In this document: piece by piece, positions 1-12,800 of the stretch | Numbering within the stretch: the stretch's first letter is position 1 | Layout of the letters: the number at the start of each line of letters is the position of its first letter | Source of the DNA: Lepidostoma basale | Lineage: Eukaryota > Arthropoda > Insecta > Trichoptera > Lepidostomatidae | DNA: 64,000 bases | Direction: 5' to 3' | Assembly: GCA_022606425.2 (NCBI GenBank) | Contig: JAHDVF020001361.1 | Coordinates: 434,001-498,000 of the forward strand | The notes under the pieces: model-generated | Database searches by the model: none | Seen by the model: only the letters and a program-made list of their open reading frames with translations | Told to the model about the DNA's origin: nothing | Translations under genes and position numbers: made by a program

Positions 1-669
1 CATCCAACATAAAACATTAATTAAATGCAGGATTTGGACTTGGATTGTTTGCGAGTGCGAATGAAAAGTCACAGGTTGTAATAGTACTCGTACATATTTA
101 TTTCGATAGACACAGACACATGGTGAATTAAAACAGAGAGAGGACGGTTGTAGACGTCTGCACGAATAGATGTCCGAGATAAAAGAATGCGCGCACGGTG
201 ACATGCGTGCGCGAGACACATCCGAGGCCAGTGTTAAGACGAATCTTTGTTAGGCGTTATGCTATTACCAGCATAGTAGCTCAGTGCAGGCGTAAAAGGT
301 TAGTTAAGTGTATGGGATTAATCCTCCCACTACTGATTTTATAGCGTACAGAGGATCAATTCTAATAGCTATTCCTTTTACGTCTGGTGGAATCACTGTT
401 GGAAATGTTGGATTATTTATGCGGGGTCTAGATTTATTACCTCCTAAAGAGAGCAAAGGAAGAATTGGGGTTTATGTCAAAGTTCTACTTTTTTCTCAAA
501 ATGGTTCAGCAAATCGAGAGATAAAACCATTTTCACTATCTCTCTTGAAGATGCTTAGTAAAATTAAAATTAAAATGGAGAAGTGAGTTTTTTTTAATGT
601 CTTCCAAAATATCGGTTTCAGATTACAATTTGTAGCCCAATATAAAATGAGGAACTCAAGTCTGCTCAC
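1..669. other. ANKIB1 intron with a TGGACTTGG-type repeat
   Basis: No coding exon seen. 30-50 holds a TTTGGACTTGGATTG motif, and about 330-440 resembles the repeat at 17.7 kb and, inverted, 12.8 kb (TACAGAGG...CTATTCCTTTTACGTCTGRTGG). The short open frame here is repeat-derived. Confidence 0.5.
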
Positions 670-808
670 CAGTAGGATCCAGAGCTTTGACTTTAGATGG
701 AGTGGCTAAAATGAGTGGTCTCTCGAAGGCCCAACGCTGCTCGTGCCTTCGGAACCTCGCGCATAGAACAGCGAATCTCCATTGCTCCTGGGCTTCGACA
801 TTTTGAAC
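670..808 (-). CDS. ANKIB1: ANKIB1 exon 12 (Ariadne-like helix start)
   Basis: Acceptor TTTGTAG, donor ACTG|GTGAGC. It encodes [19 protein letters not shown], aligning with the R-F-x-x-Y-x-x-R-F-x-x-H-E helix downstream of RING2 in ANKIB1. The gene continues beyond the left edge. Confidence 0.9.
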
Positions 809-3800
809 CTACAAATATTACAAAAAAAACATAAGACATAAATGATAAGAAGAGTTAACAGTACATATTAGTTAATCGAAATTGAAGTTAAACTAGATTC
901 AAACAAGTGAATTATAATAACTGAACCAAATGAAGTTATCTATGATAAACTAACTAACTATCTAACCATCACACCGTCTCCCCGAAGGGGTAGGGGGAAA
1001 GAATGGACTGCCACACTGAATGAAGAAATATGATGCCACACTGAATAAAGAAATATGAAAAAAAACTTTTTTGAAACGCAGTTTTTCCACTTTTGGGTTT
1101 ATTTTTCTCGACATGTTTTGAAGACTTTACACCTTCATCATCGGGAGAACGATAACGATTTAAGCATATCTAAAATTAAAATTATTTTTTATTTCTTAAC
1201 CAATATATTATATGAATATAATATTGATGAAAACATCCGTTTTCTAGAAGTTTTATTATATTATATAGAGTGTTTTTAAAACATAGTTTTTGAATAATGT
1301 TCAAACAGTGAATGTTGAATGTCTCTTCAATGACGGGTCCACAATAGAGAAAACCTTCTACTCACTTTTAGCTTAAACTCTTATATGTCCAAAACTAAAC
1401 TAACCATCACGCCGTCTCCCTGAAGGGGTAGGCAGAAAGAATGGACTACCACACTTTTCTTTCCTGACATATTTCTCTCGATTCCTCAACATTCATACAT
1501 CGTGTCATGTCGTGTCATATTTGATTCTGACACATTTTCCTCGGTCTTCCTCTATTTCTGGTTCCATTTCCATCGTTAAATATAATTTTTAACCATTCTT
1601 TCTTCATTCATATTTTCCATATGTCCAAACCATCTTAATCATTCTCTCATTATTTTGTTCATAACACCATCATTTGCACCGCATTCACTTCTTATATATT
1701 CATTCGACACTCGACATAAGACATTCGACACAGAGTATTTAGACATTCGTCTAAGAGATCTCATTTCTACTGAATTTATTCTACTTTCATCCTTCTTTTG
1801 CCAGTTCCATGCTTCGCTGCCATACATAAGGGTCGGCAGAAGAACACCATTGTGCACTGCCATTCTAGCTTTTTTGGATAGGTTTTTGTTTGCGATGACA
1901 ACTTTAAGTGCACCATTCAGTTTGTTGCCTGCCCTAACCCTTCTTTCAATATCCCTCTCCACTCGCCATCTCTTGTAAACATACTACCTAAATACACGAA
2001 CTCATCTACTAGCTCCAAATTTTCACCATTCACGCTAATGTTGCAGACTGTCATATGTCCAATGTCCATATTATATATTATAACCTTTTCCCTATATATT
2101 CCCTCCTTGCCCTCAATACAAGTGATTTCGTTCCCCATTCTCTACATTTTTCCTTCTCCTGACAATCATTTTTTACCAAAATTGTATTTTTTTAATACTA
2201 TACTGCCTCTGGGATCCTGTATCAATGTGAGAGATATTTTTTTACAGTCAGTAGATCAAATGTGGTCTGGGTCCTCTTTGCTCTGCTCCATTCATAAATA
2301 TAAGTTAACATCAGTGCCGCATGGACGAGGAGCGAGTCTAGGAGTAAAAAAACCAACCGACGAATATGCGTTGCTTCGTCATTTAACAGTGTCTAGTGTG
2401 TGTTCAGATTCTTATACATGTGAGTCTTACCCTGGCCTCTGCAAGAGCGACCCCTCTGGACTGGTCCGCCCGGGCTGCCGCTTCGTCTCTGGTGCAGCGG
2501 AAGTATCCTCCAGTGGCCGAACCGTGCCTTTTCCAGCTCTCGAGACATACCCAGCAGAAGTCAAATTTGCACTGGAACAATTTGTATTAAACTAGATGAT
2601 TATTTAATCAGAGAACCCAATGCCTTGGGACGGTGATGCTATTTTCTTATAATTAATACGAATGAAAACGTCAGTTTTCTAGAAGATTTATTATATTTTA
2701 TGGGAATGACATGTTTCGCCCTTCTAAGACAATCTTCTTCTTCCTCAGCCTATTCCCGTCCACTCCTAGACAAAGGCCTCCTCCATTTACTTCCATGTCA
2801 TTCTGTCCTGTGCAGACTGCATCCAGGTTATTCCGACGTGTCTGTTTAGATCATCCTTCCACCGTAGTTGCGGTCTCCCTGCACTTCCCTTCGCGGTCCA
2901 CGGTCTCCAAGTCAGCTTGTCCACTTTTTATCTGGGCTTCTGGCTACGTGATCCGCCCATTGCCATTTTAGAATCGCCACCCGGTGGATGATGTCAGTGA
3001 CCTTTGTTTTTTCTCTCACCGTATCGTTTCTGACTCTGTCTCTTAGGCTTATTCCTAACATGGCTCTTTCCATGGCTCTTTTCATTTGATATTGCCTTAG
3101 AAGGGTATCATTCCCATAAAATATAATAAAACTTCTAGAAAACTGACGTTTTCATTCGTATTAATTATTTAATATGGAGTTTTACATCATTGTTCAAGAA
3201 ACAATAAACAATTTTCTTATTCTATTTTTCATATGGAGGACATACTCTATTGTTAAACATTTTATATTTACAAATTAATCAAGGCAATATAAGAATTTAT
3301 ATTGTCCTGTTGCGAACAAAACTATTTGATAAAACCTATGAACGGTTATCAAATAATTTATTCATCGTCCCAATAATGTCTTAATATATACGGCAATTTA
3401 GATTATTCGAATTCGTACTAGAAATAAATTAGAAACAGAGAAATAAAATTAAGCGAGTGAACTCGCTCATTTTGTACGCAGTGCGAGTATACTCGCTTAA
3501 GGCACGTAACCGGTAGTGTTATTTTTTACCTTCGTACACTTCATGTGGTTACACCCGTCGTTCTTTTGTATGGGACATGCGCATGAAGGGCACGGCTTGC
3601 AGTGGGCGAGCAGCCACAGGCTGGAGGCTGCGCTCTCGGCTCCATCCGCTGCGGCTGCCAGGGGCGCTGGGACGGTGGCAGCACCCCCGGCGCGAGCCAC
3701 CCACCGGGACCAGCTGGAGCACCCCAGCGGGGCGTGGGGCTCGCCTGTAAATGAACCAACATTTAAAATACTGTGCCATTGACACATTCGTAGCAACTAT

Positions 3801-6800
3801 GACTGCCACAACGTCCCGGATTCGACTCCCGGCGATAGCAGTGTAATTTTCACATTTTTTTTATGTATACAACAGGTTTTTTGAACCCAATTACTGTATA
3901 CAATCATTTTTTTTAGCTATTATATTGATTCTCGTGACATGTGATAGGTAGCCAATCTATCGCCATTTTATTGTCACGTGAATTCTACACCAGACCAAAG
4001 ACAGTGTGACAATCACACTGCCATCGCCGGGAATCGAACCCGGACCCTTCGGTATGGAAGTCAGAGCCCTTACCACTCAGCCACGAAGGTCGTCTGAAGG
4101 TTTGATCTGCTGTAGAAGTCTTCATCTTCTTCTTCTTCTCCTTATGGACCTTTGGTCTGTTCCTGAAATCAGGCTGGCCTCTCTTGGGAGGTTGACTCCC
4201 AACTATCTCTCCATCTCTTCGGCGGTCTTCCGGGGGGACGGCAGCCGGCAGGAATCTGATGCGCCACAGCGTGTGGGATTCTTGTGGGATCCATCCTCTG
4301 CACGTGCGCATTCCAGTATCTTCTGCGTTGTCTGCCCCATCTCACGACATCCTCTACCTTGCATATCTCGCGGATAGCCGTATTCCTCACCCTATCATTA
4401 AGAGTCCTTCCTGCTATCATCCTCAGCGTCCTCATCTCTGCCACCGGTACTTTAGCCTTCGTTCTTGTGGTATCCGCTCTGGTCTCAATGGTTTTTGTGA
4501 GTATAGGCCTTACGCAGGTTGCTGTAGAAGTCACGTGACAAAAAATGGCGATAGCTTAGCTACCTATCACATGTCATTAGAATTAATATACTAGATTTAT
4601 TCTTTACATTGATTTGGCTCGAACTGTAATGATGTAAAGAGCTTTTCAAAATGATAATAAAAAATATAATTGAGAATGGACCACCACACCACTCTACCCT
4701 GACACACCTCTGTAGTTTCCTCCACATTCATACAACGAGTCATACACGCACGTCGATTTTTCCGACTTCTAACATGACCAACCTTTAAAATTTTATTAAT
4801 TTGGTCATGCCATGTTTTCCTCGGTACACCTCGACTCCGTACTCCATTAGCATCGTTAACGTATACATTCTTAACCATTCTTTCTCCATCCACGCGCTCC
4901 ATATGTCCGAACCAACGCCGCGATCCTTTCATAATTTTGTTCATAATAAGGATTAATTTTATCTCAATAGAGACGAAGATGCAAACTGGAAACTGAATAT
5001 GGTGATCGAGGTGTTTACAGGACTTATGACCTGTCATTGGTTGGGTTAAGCGCACGCTTTATGTAATTACAACATTCCCCATTCCACCTTTCTTATGACC
5101 ACCATGTCTGACAAATTTTTGGAAGTTGTATATATGTTAATATTCAACTCCACTTTTCATATGTCAGTTTCAATGCGCCATTGTTCATAATACTTTCTTC
5201 CGCTCTGCATTCCTTTCTTATATCAGCATTTGAAAATCTATCGTAAATCGTTCTACCACACATACCTCTTAAGGACCTCATCTCTACCGCATTTATTCTG
5301 CTCTCATCCTTTTCTGCCAGTTCCATGCTTCGCTTCCATACAAACGGCCATTTTCGCTTTCCACCAAGTAATGGCTGCGCATCAAAGTTTATAATTATTT
5401 CTATGAGAACAAATAAATTATATTAGGATGTGGGAATGTGGATTTACCATGACAGTCCCAACAGAAGAAGTGAAAGTCCCCGCAATCCACCCCTCGCGAC
5501 ACTGTCGGGTAACCACCCGTTGTAGTCTCTTCTGCTTCTTCGGAATTCGCTGGAGCCGACGGGATCTAAAAATGAAAGATTAACAAATATAAATTTATAC
5601 TTCACATCACTAGCAAACCCATCGTCATGTGAAAAACATATAATATGAAAATATTTCACTATATTTTTTATACGGGTAACTCGTTTTAGTGATTTATAAA
5701 TATTTTATATTGGTAAAAACAATTAATACGTATAAATTAAACAACGTTTGTTCTACAGTGAAGTTATATTCCGAAGAGTGTCAATCTCATAGCGAGACTT
5801 TCAATATGCTGCCTCAATGGCGCCCGTCAATGCACTTCAATCGAAATTCTCATAAAAGTGCCAATTGCTTCAATTTCATATAGAATAACAATAATTGGTC
5901 ACATCAATGAGACGTTTCCAGCTTGGTGGATACGTAGGTACTTTTAAATCATAAAACATATGTTTTTTTGGTAAAAAAAATTAAGGGATTAATTTTAATA
6001 TTATTTATATTAATAATAATATCTAAAGAATCTTACGGATAACTCTGGTTCAGCTAATCGCACTGCCCTTCCGCAACCCGCTATAGGACACCACTTCATT
6101 CCTCTGGAACTTTCTACGAAGGCCTGCAAAGAAATTAATTTCATATCATTGATTTTCATATTAATTCATTGATCAAAATATCCTTTAGGATCTCACATTT
6201 TTCAAACTTGTATTTATTCAATAATATGGAAATATAATATAAAAGGGATATTGATTGTACAAATACGTAATGCAGAATATTATATTTAAAAAAACAGCCT
6301 AATATCAAAACACTATTTCATTTCACCTCGACAGATGGCACTTTAAATACATATATTAAAATTTCCCCCCAACAGATGGCACTCATAAATGAGACATTTA
6401 AAATTCGCCTCAATAGATGGCTCCATCATAAAGATATTTATACCTTCAAAGATATTTACCTTCAAAATATGGCACTCTTAAAAAATATATTTACAATTCT
6501 CCTCGGTAAATGGTACTTATGAAAATAGAATATAAATTCTCCTCGTTACATGGTTTCACAATAAGTATATTAACATTTTTTTTCAAAGGAGGCACTCTTT
6601 AAAATATGTTTACAATTTTCTTCAATAGATGGCTTCGAAATTAATTTATTTACATTTCACCTCGATAGATGGTAGTCACGAAATAGCTATTTACATTTCA
6701 CATCAATATATGGCACTCACAAGATGACATTAACGATTTACCTCAATAGATGTCAGACACAAATAGCTATTTAAATTTTACCTCAGTAGATGGCACTCAT

Positions 6801-9800
6801 AAAAAAATATATATTTAGATTACACCTCAATAGATGGCAATCACAAATAGCTATTTAAATTTCATCTTAATAGATGGCACTCGTAGAAAAAAAATTGATT
6901 ACACCTCTATAGATGGCAATCACAAAAAGCTATTTAAATTTAATCTCAATAGATGGCACTCGTATAAAAACATTCAAATTACACCTCCATAGATGGCAGT
7001 CACAAATAGCTATTTAAATTTAATCTCAATAGATGGCACTCGTAGAAAAACATTTAGATTACACCTCCATATATGGCAGTCACAAATATCTATTTAAATT
7101 TCATCTCAATAGATGGCACTCGTCGAAAAATATTTAGACTACACCTCAAGGCAGTCGCAAATAGAAATTTTAATTTCACCACAATAGATGGCACTAGTAG
7201 AAAAATATTTAGATTACACATCAATAGATGGCAGTCACAAATAGCTATTTAAATTTCATCTCAATAGATGGCCTTCGTAGACAAATATTTAGACTACACC
7301 TCAATAGATGGCAGTCGCAAATAGAAATTTAAATTTCATCTCAATAGATGGCACTCGTAGAATAATATTTAGATTACACATCAATAGATGGCAATCGCAA
7401 ATAGAAATTTAAATTTGACCTCAATAGATGGCACTCGTAGAAAAATATTTATATTGCACCTCAATAGATGGCAGTCACAAATAGCTATTTAAATTTCATC
7501 TCAATAGATGGCACTCGTAGAAAAATATTTAGACTACACCTCAATAGATGGCAGTGGCAAAAAGCTATTTAAATTTCATCACAATAGATGGCACTCATAA
7601 AAAATATATTTTGATTACACCTCAATAGATGGCAGTCACAAATAGCTTTTTTAAATTTCACCTCAATAGATGGCACTCATTAAAAATATATTTAGATATT
7701 ACCTCAATAGATGGCAGTCACAAAAAGCTATTTAAATTTCACCTCAATAGATGGCACTCACAAAAAATATATATATTGATTACACCTCAATAGATGGCAA
7801 TCACGAATAAACAAAAATCTGAACCCACCTTGATGTCAAAGAGCAAATATTTTCTCTGCGTGTCCGGCGTGAGGCACCTCTGTAAGAGGGACGGCGGCGC
7901 CGCACGACGACAGCGCGGCGCCGGGCACGCGGGGCGCGCGTCGCCCTCGCACCCGCCCGCCCAGATAGCGCGCCCAGCACGACACGCAGTACCAGGGCCG
8001 CACGGACCGCCGCCCGCCTCGCTGGCGGGGACCTCCTCGCAGCAAATACCGCACTAAAATATTTATTATCATTATTATCCTTCCTTTACCGATGCTGCGT
8101 AGCTAGTACACATTGATTCTAATACCTATTATACCACTGTGTGGATCCAATCTACTTAAGATAGTACCTACCCGTGGGTTGGGTAAAACTGCATCGCTTC
8201 TGAATAAGTCATTATTCATGACAGTTAGGCTACACTCAGAAAGCATGTATAATTGGTTCTTTTTTTTCTTGTATTCTTGAATGTATATTTATGAATTTTA
8301 TTTATTCTCTCGTTATAAAAAAACTAACTAACCAACCATCACGCCGTCTCCCCGAAGGGGTAGGCAGAAAGAATGGACTGCCACACTTTTCTTTCCTGAC
8401 ATATTTCTCTCGCTTCCTCAACATTCATACATCGTGTCATGCACGCGCGTCGATTTCTCTGACTCCTCACATGGCCGACATTCAATATTTGATTTATTTG
8501 ATCGTGCCACGTTTTCCTCGGTCTTCCTCTATTTCTGGTTCCATTTACATCATTAACATATAATTTTTTTACCATTATTTCTTAATTCTTTCTTTCCATA
8601 TGTCCAAAACATCTTAATGATCCTTTCATTATTTTGTTCATGGCACCATCATTCGCACCGCATTCACTTCTTATATTTTCTCTATCATACACAGAGTATC
8701 CACACATTCGTCTAAGAGTAAAATTCTCGTTATAAACGGTTTGGATATTAAGAATTAATTGTATCTAAATAGAGACGAAGATGTAAATTATCTGGAAACA
8801 GAATGGTCGAGGCGTTTACAGGACTTATGACCTGTCATTGGTTGGATTAAGCGATCGCTTTATGTAATACAACATTCCCCATTCCGCCCTTCTTACGAAC
8901 ACCACGTCTGACAATTATTTTTGAAAGTTGTATATATGCTACCATGTTGAGAAACATTTCACATATTTTAGTTCAATCTACACTAGCGTAGATTTGGATA
9001 TATCTGATTTTCAAATAGAATTTGAAATTTTAAATCATACAAAGGCTTTACTTCAATGATCCTCTGCTCTCCTGGTGCTCCAAGGCCGTCTTCAGGATGC
9101 TCACTATCCAAGGACCCTCCAGGTAAAGACACCCCAGCAGCCTGACAGCAAGTTGCAGGGTCTTTCATCCACTTTTCCACCAGTACATCTTTGCACCATT
9201 CTACAATCAAACACAAAAATATGTTATTGTTTTTATTATTTATCGAAATGACGGCAGTATTTGAGATACTACGTTGAAAGGATGGGTGATGCAAGAATTC
9301 GTCTGCCAGGAACACCACCAAAATGATGAAAGAAAGCTGTTTCACTTCCCAAAAGGACGACTCCCGTTCAAAAACAGATCAATGATTTAGAATAAGATTA
9401 AGTAAAGTTTCAGTCCTTTGTTCAATATCCTTGATTGTCCTGTCTTAGTTCGTGCATTCGGTAAGTAATATATGTCACAGTTCCTGGTGTAGTGTCTGTG
9501 TACGTATAATTTTTTTGTTAATTTGTAACTGCTCTCTGTTTTCTCTTCCATGGTCACTCTGTGTACAATTTTCAAGGTCTCAAATTGCTCTGTTCCAGGA
9601 CACCATGGGCGCAATACATCATAACTTAATTAGAAAGCCTCACCATTTTCCCGGAGTAACGCCTCAGCCGTGAAGAGGGGAACCCTAAGCATGTCGCTGG
9701 TGTCCACAAGCAAGCGGTCTTTGGCCTCGCGGAGTTCAGGAGGGCGCAGACCCTCGTGCGAACCAGGGCCTCCTTCGGCCCCCAGCGCCTCTTCCAACTC

Positions 9801-12800
9801 CTGCTCTCCCAGTTCTCCCGTTGACCAGCCCCATCGAGGACTGCACCACTCGATAGCTTCTTCGGACTGAAAAATATGCATATTGTCAATCACTAGGGCA
9901 TCTTTATCTTTCATTCGCACCGCATTCACTTCTTATATTTGCATTTGGCACTCTATCATTAACAGATTTAACACCCATTCGTCTTAGAGATGTCATTTTT
10001 ACTATATTTATTCTACTTTAATCCTTATTTTGTCAGTTTCATGCTTCAATTCCGTACGTAAGAGTCGGCACAAGGATACCATTATGCACTGCCACCTTAG
10101 TTTTTTTGGATAGGTTTTTGTTTGCGATGACAACTTTAAGTGCACCATTTACTTTGTTGCCTGCCCTAACTCTGCTTTCAATATCTTCCACTCTCCCATC
10201 CTTTGTAAACATACTTCTTGAATAAACAAATTCATTCACTTGTTTTAGATTTTCACCGTTAACGCTAATGTTGCAGACTGTAATGCTTTCTTCTTTTTCT
10301 AAAATCATTACCTTGGATAAGTCCATTTCCCCTCAGTACTCGTAGATGGCACTCACAAGTGAGATATTTATAATTCTCCTCAATAGATGGCTCCATAATA
10401 AAGATATGACATTTAAAAAAAAACTATATTTACAATTCTTCTCGGTAGATGGCACTCATAAATAGGTTCAAAATTCTCTTCACTAAATGGTTCCACAATA
10501 AGTATATGAACATTTTTCTTCAAAAGAAGGCACTCAAAAAAATATTTACACATCTTCTTTAGATGGCACTCAAAAATATTTACAATTATCTACAATAGAT
10601 GGCTCCACAATGATATTTACATTTTCACTCGAAAGATGGCACTCTTAAAATATATATTTACAATTCTCCTCACTAGATGGCATTAAAAAAAATCAATTCT
10701 TCTAGACAGTATAATAAGTGCACATTCATCATCAAATCGTATCGCTTGCATACCTCATACATATTAGACACTAGGGCTTATAGTGCATGCTCGTTATCTG
10801 CAAGTAGCAAAGCATCGTCCGCATACAAGAGACTGCTTACTGACACACCGTTCATTTTTGCATCTGCATCCATCCATTTCAGCTCTTTCATACACATTGG
10901 CAGATTCATGTGACTAAATTAAATTAAGAAAGATTCAATATATTAAGACATATGCAACGAATGGAAGATTGTTGAAATGTTTTACCAAAATGTGTGAATG
11001 AAAAGAGTAGCTTTAAAGTAACACCATGCGCTTCGAAACCCGGAATAGATTAACCCTTACCACTTCATTGTTATTTGATATTGTTGTTCAGCCAACTCTA
11101 ATTTAAATAATGTCAAAATATTTTTATTGATCGGTAGTTACAAAAAAATCGTTAAAAATTCATTTGTAATGATTTATTCTTAAAATAAAAAACAATTTAC
11201 AAAAAACATTATGGACTACTTATAGTTTTGCATAGTATGGTACTTTTTAAAACAATCTCCTAGATAGAGACCAGGTTTTCTGGAACAGGTCTCACAAAAC
11301 CACACTGTTTCCCTCCTTCCCCCTGGAATCTTTCTGTTACTGCACACAGTTCAGTCTTTAGAACCTTTGTCCAGTTTCGCAATGAAGTGGGGCTTGTACT
11401 CTAATCGCCCCTCTGCATGACGTATCACGCGAAGTTCCCGCCATTTTAGGTTATGTGAATTTGCAAGGATTATTTTATAGTAAAATAGAATCGGAAAACA
11501 GTCAAAATCTTATTAAAACGTGAAATTAAATGTTTTTTTAACGAATAATCACAAGAAAGTCCAGTTTTGCGTGCGTAAATACACCGCGCGCGCAAGTCTT
11601 ATCTTGTCGGCCGCCAGCCGACAATTGAGTTGTAGCGTATACAGCGATGTCGGCTGGCATGGTATGGAAAGGGTTAAACCATCTAAACTCACGAATAGCA
11701 TAGCTCTCTCTAGAAGAGCTGCAAGCCTCGCGTGGCCGTTGTCCAGGGCCCTCCTCGCGGGCGTGCGCGAGCGCCCATCGCGGGCCAGGGAGCGCGCCCC
11801 CGCAGCCAATAGCAGCCGCGCAGTACCCGCCAGCCCTGCACTCGCTGCGAGGTGCAACGCGGTATTGCCATCCTAAAAAAATATTCATTAAATCTAATTG
11901 TATCTCAATAGAGACGAAGATGCAAATTGTTTTGTTTTTTTTGGAAACAGAATATGGTGGGCGAGGCGTTTACATGACTTATGACCTGTCATTGGTTGGG
12001 TTAAGCGATCGGTTTATGTTAACCGTCGCGTTGCCATGTGGTAAATTGAGTTTCCACTGCCAATTTAAAGTTGATTTTCTTAAAACCTATGGACCCTTAT
12101 ATTATAAAAAAAATTGTAATCCTCCATTGAAGTGTTCTCAATATTTCGTAATAAAAAAAAAAGCAAAAAATTACTTCCTTCATCCCAAAAAAAAATTTTT
12201 CTAAGACTGCCCTCACCTTCATTCGTGTTAAGGTAGAATTTGTTTTGCTAATATTTACAACTTTATCAAAAGTGACAAATACTTACTCGCTGTTTTGAAC
12301 GTATTATAAATTATATGTCTGGCCTTTTCAATAGATACGTAATAATAGAGACTGTGGATGAAAACGCAGCATGCAACTTAATAATATCAGAACTGTGAAA
12401 ATATTAACACTTTACCAAAAGGGACAAATATTAATACGTACTCGTTGTCTTGAACGTACTATACATTTTGCCTAGGTGCCTTTATCATACGTAAAATCTC
12501 GTAGAGTTTCGCCCCGCCGGCCGCCGGCCGCAAGACAAGTATATACCCGTATGTCCAGTCGCCCGTATGCTATGACGCATTACATATCAGAAATCGCATG
12601 GTTCCAGAAAAAAATTAATAATGATATGTTTTTCAAATAATCCATGTATGTTATAGATATCAATCTATTCCTAATGAAATTCCCTACAAGATGACATAAA
12701 TTAAATTTTGATTCATCTAGTCATATGCTTGATATTTAGATAAAGTTAGCGGTAAACTGAACTTACCACATGGGAGCGAGCGTTTTGTTTTGAACACGGT

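Noticed and set aside
308..586. 92-codon open frame at the left edge
   Set aside because: It overlaps the dispersed TGGACTTGG/TACAGAGG repeat, with no splice or homology support.
3541..3809. several overlapping open frames around exon 10
   Set aside because: Only the frame carrying the RING2 cysteines matches the family and the splice phases; the others result from GC-rich, stop-poor sequence.
4020..4092. tRNA gene
   Set aside because: A and B boxes are present but acceptor and anticodon arms do not close, and the same head sits on a repeated body and tail: it is a SINE.
6325..7805. CRISPR-like regularly spaced repeats
   Set aside because: Eukaryotic intron; the spacers are themselves two alternating repeated forms, so this is a tandem satellite.
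7794..8057. plus-strand Arg/Pro-rich open frame
   Set aside because: Antisense of the GC-rich RING1 exon; no family resemblance.
12505..12540. CpG-rich patch as an exon or promoter
   Set aside because: Too short, no open frame with flanking splice sites and no nearby transcription start evidence.
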